Below, one piece after another: positions 1-11,240 of a DNA stretch of 64,000 nt. Under the pieces are notes generated by a model, which had not been told where the DNA came from, searched no databases, and saw only the letters and a program-made list of their open reading frames with translations. The stretch spans positions 3,938,438-4,002,437 of the forward strand of contig CM060312.1 in assembly GCA_030674185.1 (NCBI GenBank), read 5' to 3'. This DNA comes from Monoplex corrugatus (Eukaryota > Mollusca > Gastropoda > Littorinimorpha > Ranellidae). Each line of letters starts with the position of its first letter. Within the stretch, counting starts at the first letter, position 1. The position numbers and the translations under genes were made by a program.

Positions 1-1242
1 GTCCACTATAACATACAGTGTTGACTGATCAATACAGTTGTTCACTACAACATACAGTGTTGACTGATCAATACAGCTGTCCACTACAACATACAGTGTT
101 GACTGATCAATACAGTTGTCCACTACAACATACAGTGTTGACTGATCAATACAGTTGTCCACTACAACATACAGTGTTGACTGATCAATACAGTTGTCCA
201 CTACAACATAGTGACAGTGTTAACTGATCAATACAGCTGTCCACTACAACATACAGTGTTGACTGATCAATACAGTTGTCCACTACAACATACAGTGTTG
301 ACTGATCAATACAGTTGTCCACTACAACATAGTGACAGTGTTGACTGATCAATACAGCTGTCCACTACAACATACAGTGTTGACTGATCAATACAGTTGT
401 CCACTACAACATACAGTGTTTACTGATCAATACAGTTGTCCACTTCAACATACAGTGTTGACTGATCAATACAGCTGTCCACTACAACATACAGTGTTGA
501 CTGATCAATACAGCTGTCCACTACAACATACAGTGTTAACTGATCAATACAGCTGTCCACTACAACATACAGTGCTGACTGATCAATACAGTTGTCCACT
601 ACAACATACAGTGTTGACTGATCAATACAGCTGTCCACTACAACATACAGTGTTGACTGATCAATACAGCTGTCCACTACAACATACAGTGTTAACTGAT
701 CAATACAGTTGTCCACTACAACATACAGTGTTGACTGATCAATACAGCTGTCCACTACAACATAGTGACAGTGTTGACTGATCAATACAGTTGTCCACTA
801 CAACATACAGTGTTAACTGATCAATACAGTTGTCCACTACAACATACAGTGCTGACTGATCAATACAGTTGTCCACTACAACATACAGTGCTGACTGATC
901 AATACAGTTGTCCACTACAACATACTGACAGTGTTGACTGATCAATACAGCTGTCCACTACAACATACAGTATTGACTGATCAATACAGTTGTCCACTAC
1001 AACATAGTGACAGTGTTAACTGATCAATACAGCTGTCCACTACAACATACAGTGTTGACTGATCAATACAGTTGTCCACTACAACATACAGTGTTGACTG
1101 ATCAATACAGTTGTCTACTACAACATAGTGACAGTGTTGACTGATCAATACAGCTGTCCACTACAACATACAGTGTTAACTGATCAATACAGCTGTCCAC
1201 TACAACATACAATGTTGACTGATCAATACAGTTGTCCACTAC
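1..1242. repeat. 39-bp tandem array (cut by the window edge)
   Basis: About 31 units of a 39-bp minisatellite whose core reads TGTTGACTGATCAATACAG then a TTGTCCACTACAACA part. A minority of units carry an extra 4 bp (AGTG before ACAGTG), making 43-bp variants. The unit length is divisible by three, so open frames appear on both strands; these are artefacts. The array continues beyond the left edge of the window. Confidence 0.97.
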
Positions 1243-1978
1243 TTCAGCTCTTCACTCTATTGTGTATTCCTATAGGTTAGGAGACTACAGACAGACAAAT
1301 TGTGTAATATCTTTGGTCATTTTGAATTCATTGGATGTCAAAATTTATCAGAATGAAAAGAGCTCAGTTGTGTGTTTGGGGGGATACATGTTTGTTTGTA
1401 CATTGTGTGAAAAGAATAGAGACAGGAGAGAGATTCCATAGTTGGGGAGTGTAATACATAAAAAACAAAGTCATAATAATAATTCCATTTGTTCAACGCT
1501 AGTGCTCAGTCCATGTGGGAGTGTTCTCTTTGCACTTGACACAACAAAAAAGGGAAAAAAGAACCAACAGTAACATGACAGTAACCAAACAGGAGGACAT
1601 TACGGACAGAGGAGTGCAAGACTGAATACAGTGGAAAAGAATGTCCGCAAAGACTGAGCGAGTCTTACAGTGAACTTGTATTGATAGTCAACATTGTTGT
1701 GGCCTAAGTGACAGGAATGGTCGGCCTTGGCTTTACACAGTCACTCTTATCTCATGAGGTCTGTTTTGTAGTGTTAGTAGTACCTGTATATCTTTTGGTG
1801 CAAGGGAAACTTTTTGCATGGATATTTCTCACAAACAGGCATCTGGGGTTGCATGGAGACCTTTTTTTTTTTCCGATTTTAATCTCTTTTAAATATATAA
1901 TAAAAGACAAAGAGAAGGAAACGAAAAGAGAATCAAGAAGATAGACAAACATTTTCGCCACCTTGACTGAAGTAACTA
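1243..1978. other. Non-repetitive stretch, no gene seen
   Basis: Ordinary AT-rich intronic or intergenic sequence between the 39-bp array and GT-rich repeats. I saw no splice-bounded coding segment. The short open frames here are low-quality and unsupported. Confidence 0.5.
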
Positions 1979-2205
1979 GTGTGTTTGTGTGTGTGTGTGT
2001 GTATGTGTTTGTGTATGTGTGTGTGTGTGTTTTGTGTCCACTTGTGAATAAATTGTGTAATAAAATATTTCTCAGTTCTATGCAAATAGATTTTCACGGC
2101 ATTTAGGGTTACAAATGCATACATTTCACAAAGTAGAGCTCTGTGTGTGTGTGTGCGCGCGCGTGTGTGTGTGTGTGTGTGTGTGTGAACGCGTGTGTGC
2201 ATATG
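1979..2205. repeat. GT/GC dinucleotide-rich tracts
   Basis: Two interrupted (GT)n runs (about 1979-2033 and 2140-2205, the second with a short alternating CG stretch) flank about 100 bp of unique AT-rich sequence. Alternating purine-pyrimidine runs of this type can form Z-DNA. Confidence 0.9.
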
Positions 2206-2419
2206 TCTACATGCATGATTGTGTGGCAGGTATGTTTGTGTGCGTCTGACTGTTGGCTCTGGTTCTTCATGCTGTAGGTGCTGGACGTGGAGCCCTGTTT
2301 GTACTAGTCACCTCTGTTCACCTTGTTTTGTTGGTGCAGTTTACAATTAGTTGACAAATACAGTCATAAACATTTCTGAGAGGCATTGCACTAACTGCAA
2401 ATTTTTGTTTTATTTATAT

Positions 2420-2715
2420 ACACAGCATGCATGTGTGCATGCTCACCAACACATGCACGCGTGCGCACGCACACATGCACGCACACACACGCACACACAC
2501 CACACACTCACACGCACTCACACACACTCACACACACACACACACACACACACAACACACAAACACATACCACAATACACACACACACAGACATACCACA
2601 ATACACATACACACACACACACCCACACACACACACACACACACACGTGCATACAGACATTACTCTTCTTCTTCCTCTGTCTCTCTCGTCACTTGTCTCT
2701 CTCTCTCTTCTCTCT

Positions 2716-2795
<80 letters not shown>

Positions 2796-2802
2796 GTATA
2801 TA
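2420..2802. repeat. Compound microsatellite (AC)n then (CT)n
   Basis: About 235 bp of interrupted CA repeats is followed directly by about 130 bp of CT repeats (about 2690-2792). The His/Thr- and Ser/Leu-rich frames through it are products of the repeat. Confidence 0.95.
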
Positions 2803-3009
2803 TGTGTGTCCCTCTCTTAGTCTCTGTAGGCAAAACCAAAATACAATTGTAGGCTTAATTTTCATGTTTTCAGGTATATAGTGTATTTGTGTACTTTCTG
2901 TTTCAAATGCATGTTTCCTATAAACTAGATGTGCATGCTGTTGTAATCAGACATTTGACCGTAAATATCACACCACATGTTTCAAACCTCACCTATCCTT
3001 CACTCCCCT

Positions 3010-3041
3010 CACCACCACCACCACCACCACCACCACCACCC
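3010..3041. repeat. (ACC)n trinucleotide microsatellite
   Basis: Ten perfect ACC units, with no flanking coding signal. Confidence 0.95.
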
Positions 3042-3162
3042 AGCCCTTTCAGACTTTAGGATCACAGAGAGAAGGGAGTCATATTGCCCTCACAATGTTG
3101 CTGTGGTGAGACAACCATTTAACCCTTTACACTGTCTGTATCTTTGACAGTCTGCTCCAGTT

Positions 3163-3242
3163 TTCTGTGGGTGAATTGTCTGTCTCCTGTGTAGAGTGTG
3201 AGGAAGGGGAGGGGAGGAGACAGACAATCCACCCAGAGAAAA
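3163..3242. repeat. Inverted repeat / hairpin of about 75 bp
   Basis: The left arm (about 3164-3187, ending GAATTGTCTGTCTCCT) pairs with the right arm (about 3214-3238, beginning AGGAGACAGACAATCCACCC) with one mismatch and one indel, around a GA-rich loop of about 26 nt. An AACCCTTT motif lies 45 bp upstream (3121), so this may be a worn member of the AACCCTTT hairpin MITE family seen elsewhere in the window. Confidence 0.75.
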
Positions 3243-3344
3243 ACCATACCAGGTTCCACGAGTGTCTGTTGTGTCCACTACTGTCACCTGGACTGTCACT
3301 GGGAGCTGTTATCACCTTCCGCTTGTCTGATCACGTCCATTTGG

Positions 3345-4335
3345 TCATTGTCCATCATGTCTTTGTTCATTAACCTCTGAGTCTTTAGTCATTGACTGCT
3401 GTGTCTTTGTTCGTTGACCTTTGTTGTCTTTGTTCATTGTTGCATCTTTGTTCATTGACCCTTGTTCTTTGTTCATTGACCACTCTGTCTTTGTTCATTC
3501 ACTGTTGTGTCTTTGTTCATTGACCACCATGTCTTTGTACATTGACCACTGTGTCTTTGTTCATTGTTCTCCATGTCTTTGTTCACTGACCACTGTGTTT
3601 TAGTTCATTGATTACTGAGTCTTTGTTTGTTACTGCTGTGTCTTTGTTCATTGACCATCATGTCTTTGATCATGGACCGCCATGTTTTTGTTCATTGACC
3701 ACTGTGTCTTTGTTCATTGACCACCATGTTTTTGTTCATTGACAACCATGTCTTTGTTCATTGACCACCATGTCTTTGTTCATGGACCGCCATGTTTTTG
3801 TTCATTGACCACTGTGTCTTTGTTCATTGACAACCATGTCTTTGTTCATTGACCACCATGTTTTTGTTCATTGACCACCGTGTCTTTGTTAATTTACCAC
3901 GGTGTCTTTTTTCATTGACCACCATGTCTTTGTTAATTTACCACAGTGTCTTTGTTCATTGACCACCATGTCTTTGTTCATTGACCACCGTGTCTTTGTT
4001 CATTGATGCCCGATGTCTTTGTTCATTGACCTCTGTGTCTTTGTTCATTGACCACCATGTCTTTGTTAATTGACCACCGTGTCTTTGTTCATTGACGACC
4101 ATGTCTTTGTTCATTGACCTCTGTGTCTTTGTTCATTGAGCACCATGTCTTTGTTCATTGACCACCATGTCTTTGTGAATTTACCTCTTGTCTTTGTTCA
4201 TTGACCGCCATGTCTTTGTTCATTGACCGCCATGTCTTTGTTCATTGACCACCATATCTTTGTTCATTGACGACATGTCTTTGTTCATTGACCACTGTGT
4301 CTTTGTTCAGTTACCTTTGTGTCTTTTTCAGTGAC
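3345..4335. repeat. 22-bp tandem array
   Basis: About 45 diverged copies of a 22-bp unit resembling TCTTTGTTCATTGACCACCA plus TG. Divergence is higher at the edges. It lies directly upstream of the candidate MAGI microexon at 4503. Confidence 0.93.
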
Positions 4336-4502
4336 CTTGTATGTTGTCGTGTGACATTCTGTGAATTGACCAGTCCTTGTGTTTGTCTTTGTTAACAGTC
4401 ATCACCGTAAGTGTTTGTGTGTGTGTGTGTGTTGTGTGTATTAGTGTGTGTTAGTGGTTGTGTGTGGAAAGTTGACACTGTTTTGGGGGGTACTGTTTGC
4501 AG

Positions 4503-4550
4503 ATGGGAAGGAAGGCAGCAGGGCCAAGGGCGATGTGTGCCCCTGGATCG
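4503..4550 (+). CDS. MAGI: MAGI microexon (48 nt, variable loop of PDZ4)
   Basis: A 48-nt segment sits between a good acceptor (TACTGTTTGCAG) and the donor GTGAGC. Read with one base from an upstream exon (assumed G), it encodes about 16 residues ending GDVCPWI plus the first base of a Gly codon. It enters and leaves in phase 1, so including or skipping it keeps the frame. Its last base joins the next exon to read W-I-G-R-I-I. This matches MAGI proteins, where an optional loop insert lies just before the conserved GRIIEGSPADRCG segment. The upstream exon with the PDZ4 GFGF loop is not visible in the window, so it probably lies further upstream. Splice signals, phase and position support the call. 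The loop sequence itself is variable, so family similarity is weak. Confidence 0.68.
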
Positions 4551-4935
4551 GTGAGCGCTGGTTGTGATGGCTGGTTGACACTTGCTTTGTCCTTGCTCTT
4601 CTCTTTTTTAACCCTTTCACTGCCGTGTGCTGCCTCACAGTGTGACCGTGTGACCGGTGCCTTCAGTGTCCAAGATCCGTACTGACCCATCTTTCACCTC
4701 TCACCTTTCATCGCTCTCATGGTCTGACTTGTCATGACACCTGTCAACTGTCGTTGTTGTCGTCATTTGATCAACACTGTCATACGCCATTTCTGGTGTC
4801 AGTCTCATGCAGCATTGCTTTCATGCCGTCAGTGGTGATAGTGCGTATGGGATTTTCCCAGCACAGTAATTTCGTCTTTAGGAGGGTGAAACTGAAAGCT
4901 AAACTTGTGCAATTATTATATCGCTTCATTACATT
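4551..4935. other. Intronic stretch, no gene seen
   Basis: Unique sequence following the donor of the 48-nt exon. It includes one isolated TTAACCCTTTCACTGC end at about 4609, typical of the MITE family described below, without a detectable partner end. Confidence 0.5.
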
Positions 4936-6160
4936 TAGCAACATTTCTTCAGGCTTTTCTGTTATACAGCTTACATCTTTCTTACGCAACGTGGCAACAT
5001 CATTTCAGACCTTTCTGTTATGTATTTGACATCTGTCTTCCTTACATGTGGCAACATCATTTCAGATCTTTGTGTTCTGCAGTTGACATCTGTCTTCCTT
5101 ACATGTGGCAACATCATTTCAGATCATTGTGTTCTACAGTTGACATCTGTCTTCCTTACATTTGGCAACATCATTTCAGATCTTTGTGTTCTGCAGTTGA
5201 CATCTGTCTTCCTTACATGTGGCAACATCATTTCAGATCTTTGTGTTCTGCAGTTGACATCTGTCTTCTGTACATGTGGCAACATCATTTCAGATCTTTG
5301 TGTTCTGCAGTTGACATCTGTCTTCTTACATGTGGCAACATCATTTCAGATCTTTGTGTTCTGCAGTTGACATCTGTCTTCTGTACATGTGGCAACATCA
5401 TTTCAGATCTTTGTGTTCTGCAGTTGACATCTGTCTTCTGTACACGTGGCAACATCATTTCAGACCTTTCTGTTTTATTTGACATCTGTCTTCTGTACAT
5501 GTGGCAACATCATTTCAGATCTTTGTGTTCTACAGTTGACATCTGTCTTCCTTACATGTGGCAACATCATTTCAGATCTTTGTGTTCTGCAGTTGACATC
5601 TGTCTTCTGTACATGTGGCAACATCATTTCAGACCTTTTGTTATGTATTTGACATCTGTCTTCTGTACATGTGGCAACATCATTTCAGATCTTTGTGTTC
5701 TACAGTTGACATCTGTCTTCTGTACATGTGGCAACATCATTTCAGATCTTTGTGTTCTGCAGTTGACATCTGTCTTCTGTACATGTGGCAACATCATTTC
5801 AGATCTGTGTGTTCTGCAGTTGACATCTGTCTTCCTTACATGTGGCAACATCATTTCAGATCTTTGTGTTCTAGCAGTTGACATCTGTCTTCTGTACATG
5901 TGGCAACATCATTTCAGATCTGTGTGTTCTCAGTTGACATCTGTCTTCTGTACATGTGGCAACATCATTTCAGATCTTTGTGTTCTACAGTTGACATCTG
6001 TCTTCCTTACATGTGGCAACATCATTTCAGATCTTTGTGTTCTACAGTTGACATCTGTCTTCTGTACATGTGGCAACATCATTTCAGTCTGTGTGTTCTG
6101 CAGTTGAAATCTGTCTTCCTTACATGTGGCAACATCATGTCAGGCTTGTCTGTTCCATAA
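4936..6160. repeat. 57-bp tandem array
   Basis: About 20 copies of a 57-bp unit containing GTGTTCTGCAGTTGACATC and TGTGGCAACATCATTTCAG. Because 57 is divisible by three and the unit has no stop, a 400-codon frame opens on the + strand and shorter ones on the - strand. None has independent coding support. Each unit holds two pyrimidine-AG acceptor-like motifs (TTCTGCAG and CATTTCAG). Confidence 0.96.
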
Positions 6161-6460
6161 GAATCAACATTATGTCATAACTACTTGCTTCCAGTAATTG
6201 ATGTCATGTCACAACTGTCTTCACTGTTCTTTATGTGAGTCACTTATTCAGTGTTGTCACCAGTGCTGTATGTTTATGTAAGTTTGGAGTTTGTTCAGAA
6301 GGGATTCATTACACTGACATTTCTGTATGTGCTTCATGCAGACCTGCAATAAGTACCTGGCAGACCCCTTGAGCCTGCGCAAAACCCAACACACAAGCAG
6401 TGTTGGGGAAGGGGGGTGGGGGAGGGAAAAGGGACCCATGAATCACTGAGTTGATACCAC
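6161..6460. other. Non-repetitive intronic stretch
   Basis: No gene, RNA or clear element was seen. It contains a G-rich run (about 6407-6431). Confidence 0.45.
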
Positions 6461-6463
6461 CAG

Positions 6464-6552
6464 AATGATTGGAGCATTAAGATGGGCCATTGTTATGTTG
6501 CAGGCTGGGATTGAAATTGAGACATTAGATCTTGAATCCAAGGCCCTAAGTA
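6464..6552 (-). mobile_element. SINE-like fragment with tRNA B-box-like motif
   Basis: On the - strand this reads a B-box-like TTTCAATCCCAG preceded by a tRNA-like stem region and followed by a tail ending TCCAATCATTCT. The same arrangement recurs at 9210-9290 (- strand) and 12785-12905 (+ strand), so it is a dispersed family. The B-box and the recurrence are visible. The tRNA origin is inferred. Confidence 0.5.
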
Positions 6553-6854
6553 AGAAAAAAAAACTACCATATGGCAGAAAAATAAATACACATATGTATT
6601 TGTCAAAATCATTTTGTAATATTCTTCACTATGCTGCTCCATTTTGCTTGTTCAGTGTTGTTATGACTCTCTTCTCTATGTGGTTTTCTTCCACATTGTT
6701 CCACACATTGTTGTCACTGTTGGACATGGGTAGTGTCACCAGACAGTCATCACGGCTTCTTCTGTCACCCGTGTTCTTGTACTGCTGTGTGTACAGTGCT
6801 GTTTTCTTGTGTCTCTTCCTCACGCAGGTGTTTACCGAACATCCCAGTTCTCTC

Positions 6855-7032
6855 TGTTGATTATGGTTATGTTGTCTACTGAACATGATTTCACTGTTCT
6901 TACTGTTGGTTATGATAGTGTTGATTATGGTTATGTTGTCTACTGAACATGATTTCACTGTTCTTACTGTTGGTTATGATGGTGTTGATTATGGTTATGT
7001 TGTCTACTGAACATGATTTCACTGTTTACTGT
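6855..7032. repeat. 64-bp tandem repeat, about 3 copies
   Basis: Nearly identical 64-bp units run TACTGAACATGATTTCACTG through TTGATTATGGTTATGTTGTC. The high identity points to recent duplication. Confidence 0.93.
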
Positions 7033-7256
7033 TATGATGGTCATTGTCACCTACAGTGGTTATGACTTACAAGCTCTGCGTTTGTGCCGTAGTGTGTGTG
7101 TGTGTGTGTGTGTGATGTGCTGAACGTTCACTGACGTTGCTGTGGTGTTGTTTGTGGCTGGCCTATACTATGACTTCGTCACAATGCCGCTGTGGATGTC
7201 TTAGACGTAGCTCTGTGGTCCTGTAGCTTTAGCTTCTGTGGTTAACTTATGTGTGG

Positions 7257-7419
7257 CAATAACCTTTTGAGTCACGCACCCTGTCCACCAGCATTCGCAT
7301 TGTCAGCTATGATAGCAAAGCAGCAAAAACTTAACTCTTTATTCACTCACCGTCAGGGTGAAGGAGTCGAAGGGTCGTTTTTGCGGTTGGTGGAAAGGGT
7401 GCAAGAGTGAAAGGGTTAA
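7257..7419. mobile_element. TTAA hairpin MITE copy (degenerate)
   Basis: The left end reads AACCTTTTGAGTCACGCACC, and the right end reads GAGTGAAAGGGTTAA with TTAA at 7416-7419. An internal AAAACTTAACTC junction and an AGGGTGAAGGAGTC arm are still recognisable. This older copy has lost its left TTAA and parts of the inner hairpin. Confidence 0.75.
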
Positions 7420-7689
7420 GGATAGGCAGGTGTAAATCGTAAGGTCAGGGTGTCCCATAACCCTGAAGTCATAGGTGGGTGATGTGGAGAGTCCACTTGT
7501 ACTCAGGATCCATGTTATAAGGGTGGTGCCTATCTCCTCACCTTATGTGCTTTACTTTTCCCAACCCTAAACAGGGTCAGGGACATACTCACATCTGGGG
7601 GTGGAGGGGGGCTGGAGGCTGCATCACAAAGTTTTTCTTGAGCAGAGTGGAACTCACGCAGTATGGTAGAAAGGCACAAAGTGTACCTC

Positions 7690-7945
7690 TGAGCCAGTCT
7701 GGCCTCATTCTGTAGCGCTAGCATTGGGGATGTGAGGCTGGGGCATTGTGGAGATGTAGACACAGGCCTGGAGTGGGCACACGATGTGTGTATCATGCAG
7801 TCAGATAGGAAGGCGAGTTGTATATCCCCCATCTGTCCCTCTGGGTTCACAACCAGGCTGGTCTCATTCTGTAACGCTAACATTGGTGATGTGAGGCTGG
7901 GGTATTGTGTAGACGTAGATACCGGCCTGGAGTGGGCACGATGTG
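7690..7945. repeat. Direct duplication of about 95 bp
   Basis: Segments at about 7697-7780 and 7857-7940 share the order GTCTGGCCTCATTCTGTA / GATGTGAGGCTGGGG / GGCCTGGAGTGGGCAC with a few changes, separated by about 70 bp. Confidence 0.85.
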
Positions 7946-7962
7946 TCTATCGTCAAGTCTCT

Positions 7963-8153
7963 TTAACCCTTTGACTCCCACACCCTATACACTAAAGCAA
8001 AAACTTAACCCTTTGATTCCCTCACCCTATCCACCAGCTTCCTCAGGAAGCTGGTGGATAGGGTGAGGGAATCAAAGGGTTAAGTTTTTGCTTTGCTAAC
8101 ATAGATGGCAATGCAGGATGCGAGTGGACATGGTGTGGGAGTCAAAGGGTTAA
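7963..8153. mobile_element. TTAA hairpin MITE, composite 191-bp form
   Basis: TTAA lies at both ends (7963-7966 and 8150-8153). The outer arms are CCCTTTGACTCCCACACCCT and its complement. Inside is a second hairpin bounded by its own TTAA sites, with arms beginning CCCTTTGATTCCCTCACCCT and centred near the CTTCCTCAGGAAG loop. TTAA target duplication with CCC-starting ends is typical of piggyBac-type non-autonomous elements. Confidence 0.88.
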
Positions 8154-8199
8154 TGATCATAGCATTTGCTGACATTCACAATGTAAAACACAGTTCAGT

Positions 8200-8720
8200 T
8201 TGTATTGTAAATGTTTTGGAACTGTTATAGCCCTGAGAGGGTTGTACACAGTCGGCTGGGCTTTAAACAAATTAACAATATGTTTGCTGGTGATTTTTCT
8301 CATACTAGTTGTGATAAGGTGGATGTAGCCATCAGCACCAAAACTGTGATTACAAATCATGCCATGACCTGAACAACATTTGGCTTACTAATATTGATGT
8401 GACAGATGTGGCCTGCAGCACTAAAACTATATTAGACATTTTGCCAAGACCTAAACCACTGGTTCATACTAATTCAGTAATAGTCATAACTGTTGTTACT
8501 CCAGATGTGTTCTACAGTACTATGTATATTATGCCAAACTCTAGAACCTCTTTCCTCCCTGATGCTTACTCCCATCGCTTCCCCCTCCCCAACGTCATCT
8601 GTCTAGTACCCTTTCTCAGTGCTATTTGACCCCTGTGCTGGACACATAGCCTTGGCCACAGCTTGACCTGCCGTTGTAACCATAGCACCAGTATGTACCA
8701 TCAGCCTGGAGAGATGGCTT
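8200..8720. repeat. Degenerate repeat region with SINE-tail-like segment
   Basis: The segment around 8225-8270 (TAGCCCTGAGAGGG ... GGCTGGGCTTTAAA) resembles 16103-16145, so it is probably the 3' end of a dispersed element. From about 8320 on, loosely repeated motifs (CTAAACCACTGG, GCACTAAAAC, GCCAAGACCT-like) suggest an old tandem array of about 80 bp. No gene is seen. Confidence 0.4.
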
Positions 8721-9053
8721 CTTCTTCCTAGGAAAGTATCATCACACTGAGAGAATGGCCTACTTAGATACGGTCAATCAGATGCCGTCCTGTTCAGGTC
8801 CAGTCTGGTCACACATGTTCAGTGGTGGTCTGAAACAAAGTCCCCCAAGTCCTCCACTCTTGCAGGGTTCCAGGGAGCCCAGGAAATGTTGTAGTTGGAT
8901 CAGATCTGTTACACCAGCTCACCCACATCTACGCTCCACCCAAATCTGCCAGCAGTTACCTTGCAGACTACTGGAGCCTATGCAAAACACAACATGCTGG
9001 CAAGATCTTGATGGGGCCTACGGAATTCTGACACTGCCAGAGTGAATGAAACA

Positions 9054-9208
9054 TTAACCCTTTGACTCCCACATCCTATCACAAACTGCAAAAACTTAAC
9101 CCTTTGACTCCTTCACCCTCAGGAAGTCAGAGGGTTAAGTTTTTGCTTTGCCAGCGTGGCTGGCAATGCAGGATGCTGGTGGACAGGGTGTGGAAGTCGA
9201 AGGGTTAA
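9054..9208. mobile_element. TTAA hairpin MITE copy, 155 bp (partly deleted inner hairpin)
   Basis: Terminal TTAA sites lie at 9054-9057 and 9205-9208, with ends CCCTTTGACTCCCACATCCT and AGGGTGTGGAAGTCGAAGGG. The inner hairpin keeps its TTAA-bounded ends but has lost the central arms around CTCAGGAAG. Confidence 0.85.
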
Positions 9209-9209
9209 A

Positions 9210-9290
9210 ATGGGCAATACACAGACCAGTTTTTGTGTTACAGGCTGGGATTAAACTGGAGACATCAGATGTAGAGTCCATGCATGCATG
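9210..9290 (-). mobile_element. SINE-like fragment (B-box family)
   Basis: On the - strand the sequence reads GATGTCTCCAGTTTAATCCC followed by AGCCTGTAACAC, matching the family at 6464 and 12785. It directly abuts the TTAA MITE. Confidence 0.45.
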
Positions 9291-9378
9291 TTTGTGTGCA
9301 TACACATGTATTGTCTCCTGCTTTGTAAATATGTCGAGAGAAAACATTGTTTGTCTCTGTGCCTTTAATGTGTGTAAA

Positions 9379-10600
9379 GGTTGTCTGTCCCTTTTCTCTT
9401 TCTCTTCTCTCTGCCTCCTTTGTTCCTCTCTCTGTCCTCCTCCTTGTTTTCCTCTCTGTCCCCATATGTCTGTCTCTGTGCCTCTCTGTCCTCCTCTGTT
9501 CCTCTCTGTCCCCATATGTCTGTTCTCTGTCCTCTCTGTCCTCCTCTGTTCCTCTCCTGTCCCCCCATATGTCTGTCTCTGTGCCTCTCTGTTCTTTTCT
9601 CTGTCCCCATATGTCTCTCTGTCCTCCTCTGTTCCTCTCTGTCCCCATATGTCTGTCTCTGTGCCTCTCTGTCCTCCTCTGTTCCTCTCTGTCCCCATTT
9701 TGTCTCGTGCTCTCTGTCCTCCTCTGTCCTCTCTGTCCCCATATGTCTGTCTCTGTGCCTCTCTGTCCTCCTCTGTTCCTCTCTGTCCCCATATGTCTCT
9801 GTGCTCTCTGTCCTCCTCTGTCCCTCTCTGTCCCCATATGTCTGTCTCTGTGCCTTTCTCTTCTCTCTGTCCTCCTCTGTCCCTCTCTGTCCCCATATGT
9901 CTGTCTCTGTCCCTCTTTCCTTGTCCTCCTCTGTCCCTCTCTGTCCCCATATGTCTGTCTCTGTGCCTCTCTTGTCTTCTCTCTGTCCTCCTCTTGTCCC
10001 TCTCTGTCCCCATATGTCTGTCTCTGTGCCTCTCTGTCTCTCTGTCTCCTCTGTCCCTCTCTGTCCCCATATGTCTGTCTCTGTGCCTCTTTCTCTCTGT
10101 CTCTCTGTCCCTCTCTGTCCCCATATGTCTGTCTCTGTGCCTTTTCTCTTCTCTCTGTCCTCCTCTGTCCCTCTCTGTCCCCATATGTCTGTCTCTGTGC
10201 CTCTTTCTCTTCTCTCTGTCCTCCTCTGTCCCTCTCTGTCCCCATATGTCTGTCTCTGTGCCTCTTTCTCTTCTCTCTGTCCTCCTCTGTCCCTCTCTGT
10301 CCCCATATGTCTGTCTCTGTGCCTTTCTCTTCTCTCTGTCCTCCTCTGTCCCTCTCTGTCCCCATATGTCTGTCTCTGTGCCTTTCTCTTCTCTCTGTCC
10401 TCCTCTGTCCCTCTCTGTCCCCATATTCTGTCTGTGTCTCTCTTCTCTCTGTCCCTCTCTGTCCCCATATGTCTGTCTCTGTGCTTCTCTCTTGTCCTCC
10501 TCTGTCCCTCTCTGTCCCATTGTCTGTCTCTGTTCTCTCTGTCCTCCTCTGTCCCTCTCTGTCTCCATATGTCTCTGTCCTCTCTGCCCCTGTCTCTCTC
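9379..10600. repeat. CT-rich minisatellite (about 50-60 bp units)
   Basis: About 22 copies of a unit built from CCCCATATGTCTGTCTCTGT, GCCTCTTTCTCTTCTCTCTG and TCCTCCTCTGTCCCTCTCTG. Strong strand asymmetry (pyrimidines on +) opens long frames in five of the six reading frames. None is a credible protein. A polypurine/polypyrimidine tract of this length could form triplex (H-DNA) structure. Confidence 0.95.
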
Positions 10601-10625
10601 AGTCCTCACTCTCTCTCTCACGTGA

Positions 10626-10659
<34 letters not shown>

Positions 10660-10905
10660 CTTCTCTCTTCCTCTCCCTCTCTTACTCTCCTCTCCCTCTC
10701 TCTCCCCCTCTCTCTCCCCCTCTCTCTCCCCCTTCTCTCTCCCTCTCCCTCCCTCCTCTCCCCTCTCTCTCTCTCCCCCTTCCCTCTCTGCTCTCTTCCT
10801 CTCTCTCTCCCTCTCTGTCTCTCTCCCTCCCTCTCTGTCTCTCCATCCCTCTCTGTCTTCTCTCTCTCTCTCCCTCCCTCGCTGTCTCGCTCCCTCTCTC
10901 TCTCC
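10601..10905. repeat. (CT)n-rich tract
   Basis: About 300 bp of interrupted CT/CCCT repeats continuous with the preceding minisatellite. Confidence 0.93.
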
Positions 10906-11240
10906 TGCCGTCGTGTTGTAAAACAAAATTGAGACAGACAGTGTGTATAATTGGAAAGCACTTTGTGTTTGTATTCTTGCACCTGCTGTTTGTATTCTGG
11001 CAAGGATCAGTTTCACCGTCTAGGCTTTTTTTTGATATAAACAAAGACTCACAGAAGAGTGTTTGTGTAAAATGTAAGAAAACTGCAATTTTTGCTTTGG
11101 GTTGGCTGCTAGTAAGAGCCACATTAAAGTGGCAGTCGCATTCTTTTACAGCAGTTCAATTCCTGTATTGTCAGAATAACTAATGTTGTATTGACCAGTC
11201 TGTTAAAGATCACAATAGGAGAAGGTATGTTTCTGTTGGT
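10906..11240. other. Unique intronic stretch
   Basis: No gene or repeat was recognised between the CT tract and the next MITE. Confidence 0.45.

Noticed and set aside
2280..2310. Possible exon after GCTGTAG at 2275
   Set aside because: The frame closes after nine codons and there is no donor or PDZ similarity. The missing first half of PDZ4 was not found anywhere in 1-4500.
4905..6107. 400-codon + strand frame
   Set aside because: Produced by the stop-free 57-bp unit (3n). Several overlapping frames exist on both strands.
9135..10932. Frames of up to 594 codons, Ser/Leu/Cys-rich on + and Arg/Glu/Gln-rich on -
   Set aside because: Consequence of the CT-rich minisatellite. Long frames occur in several phases at once and no domain is visible.
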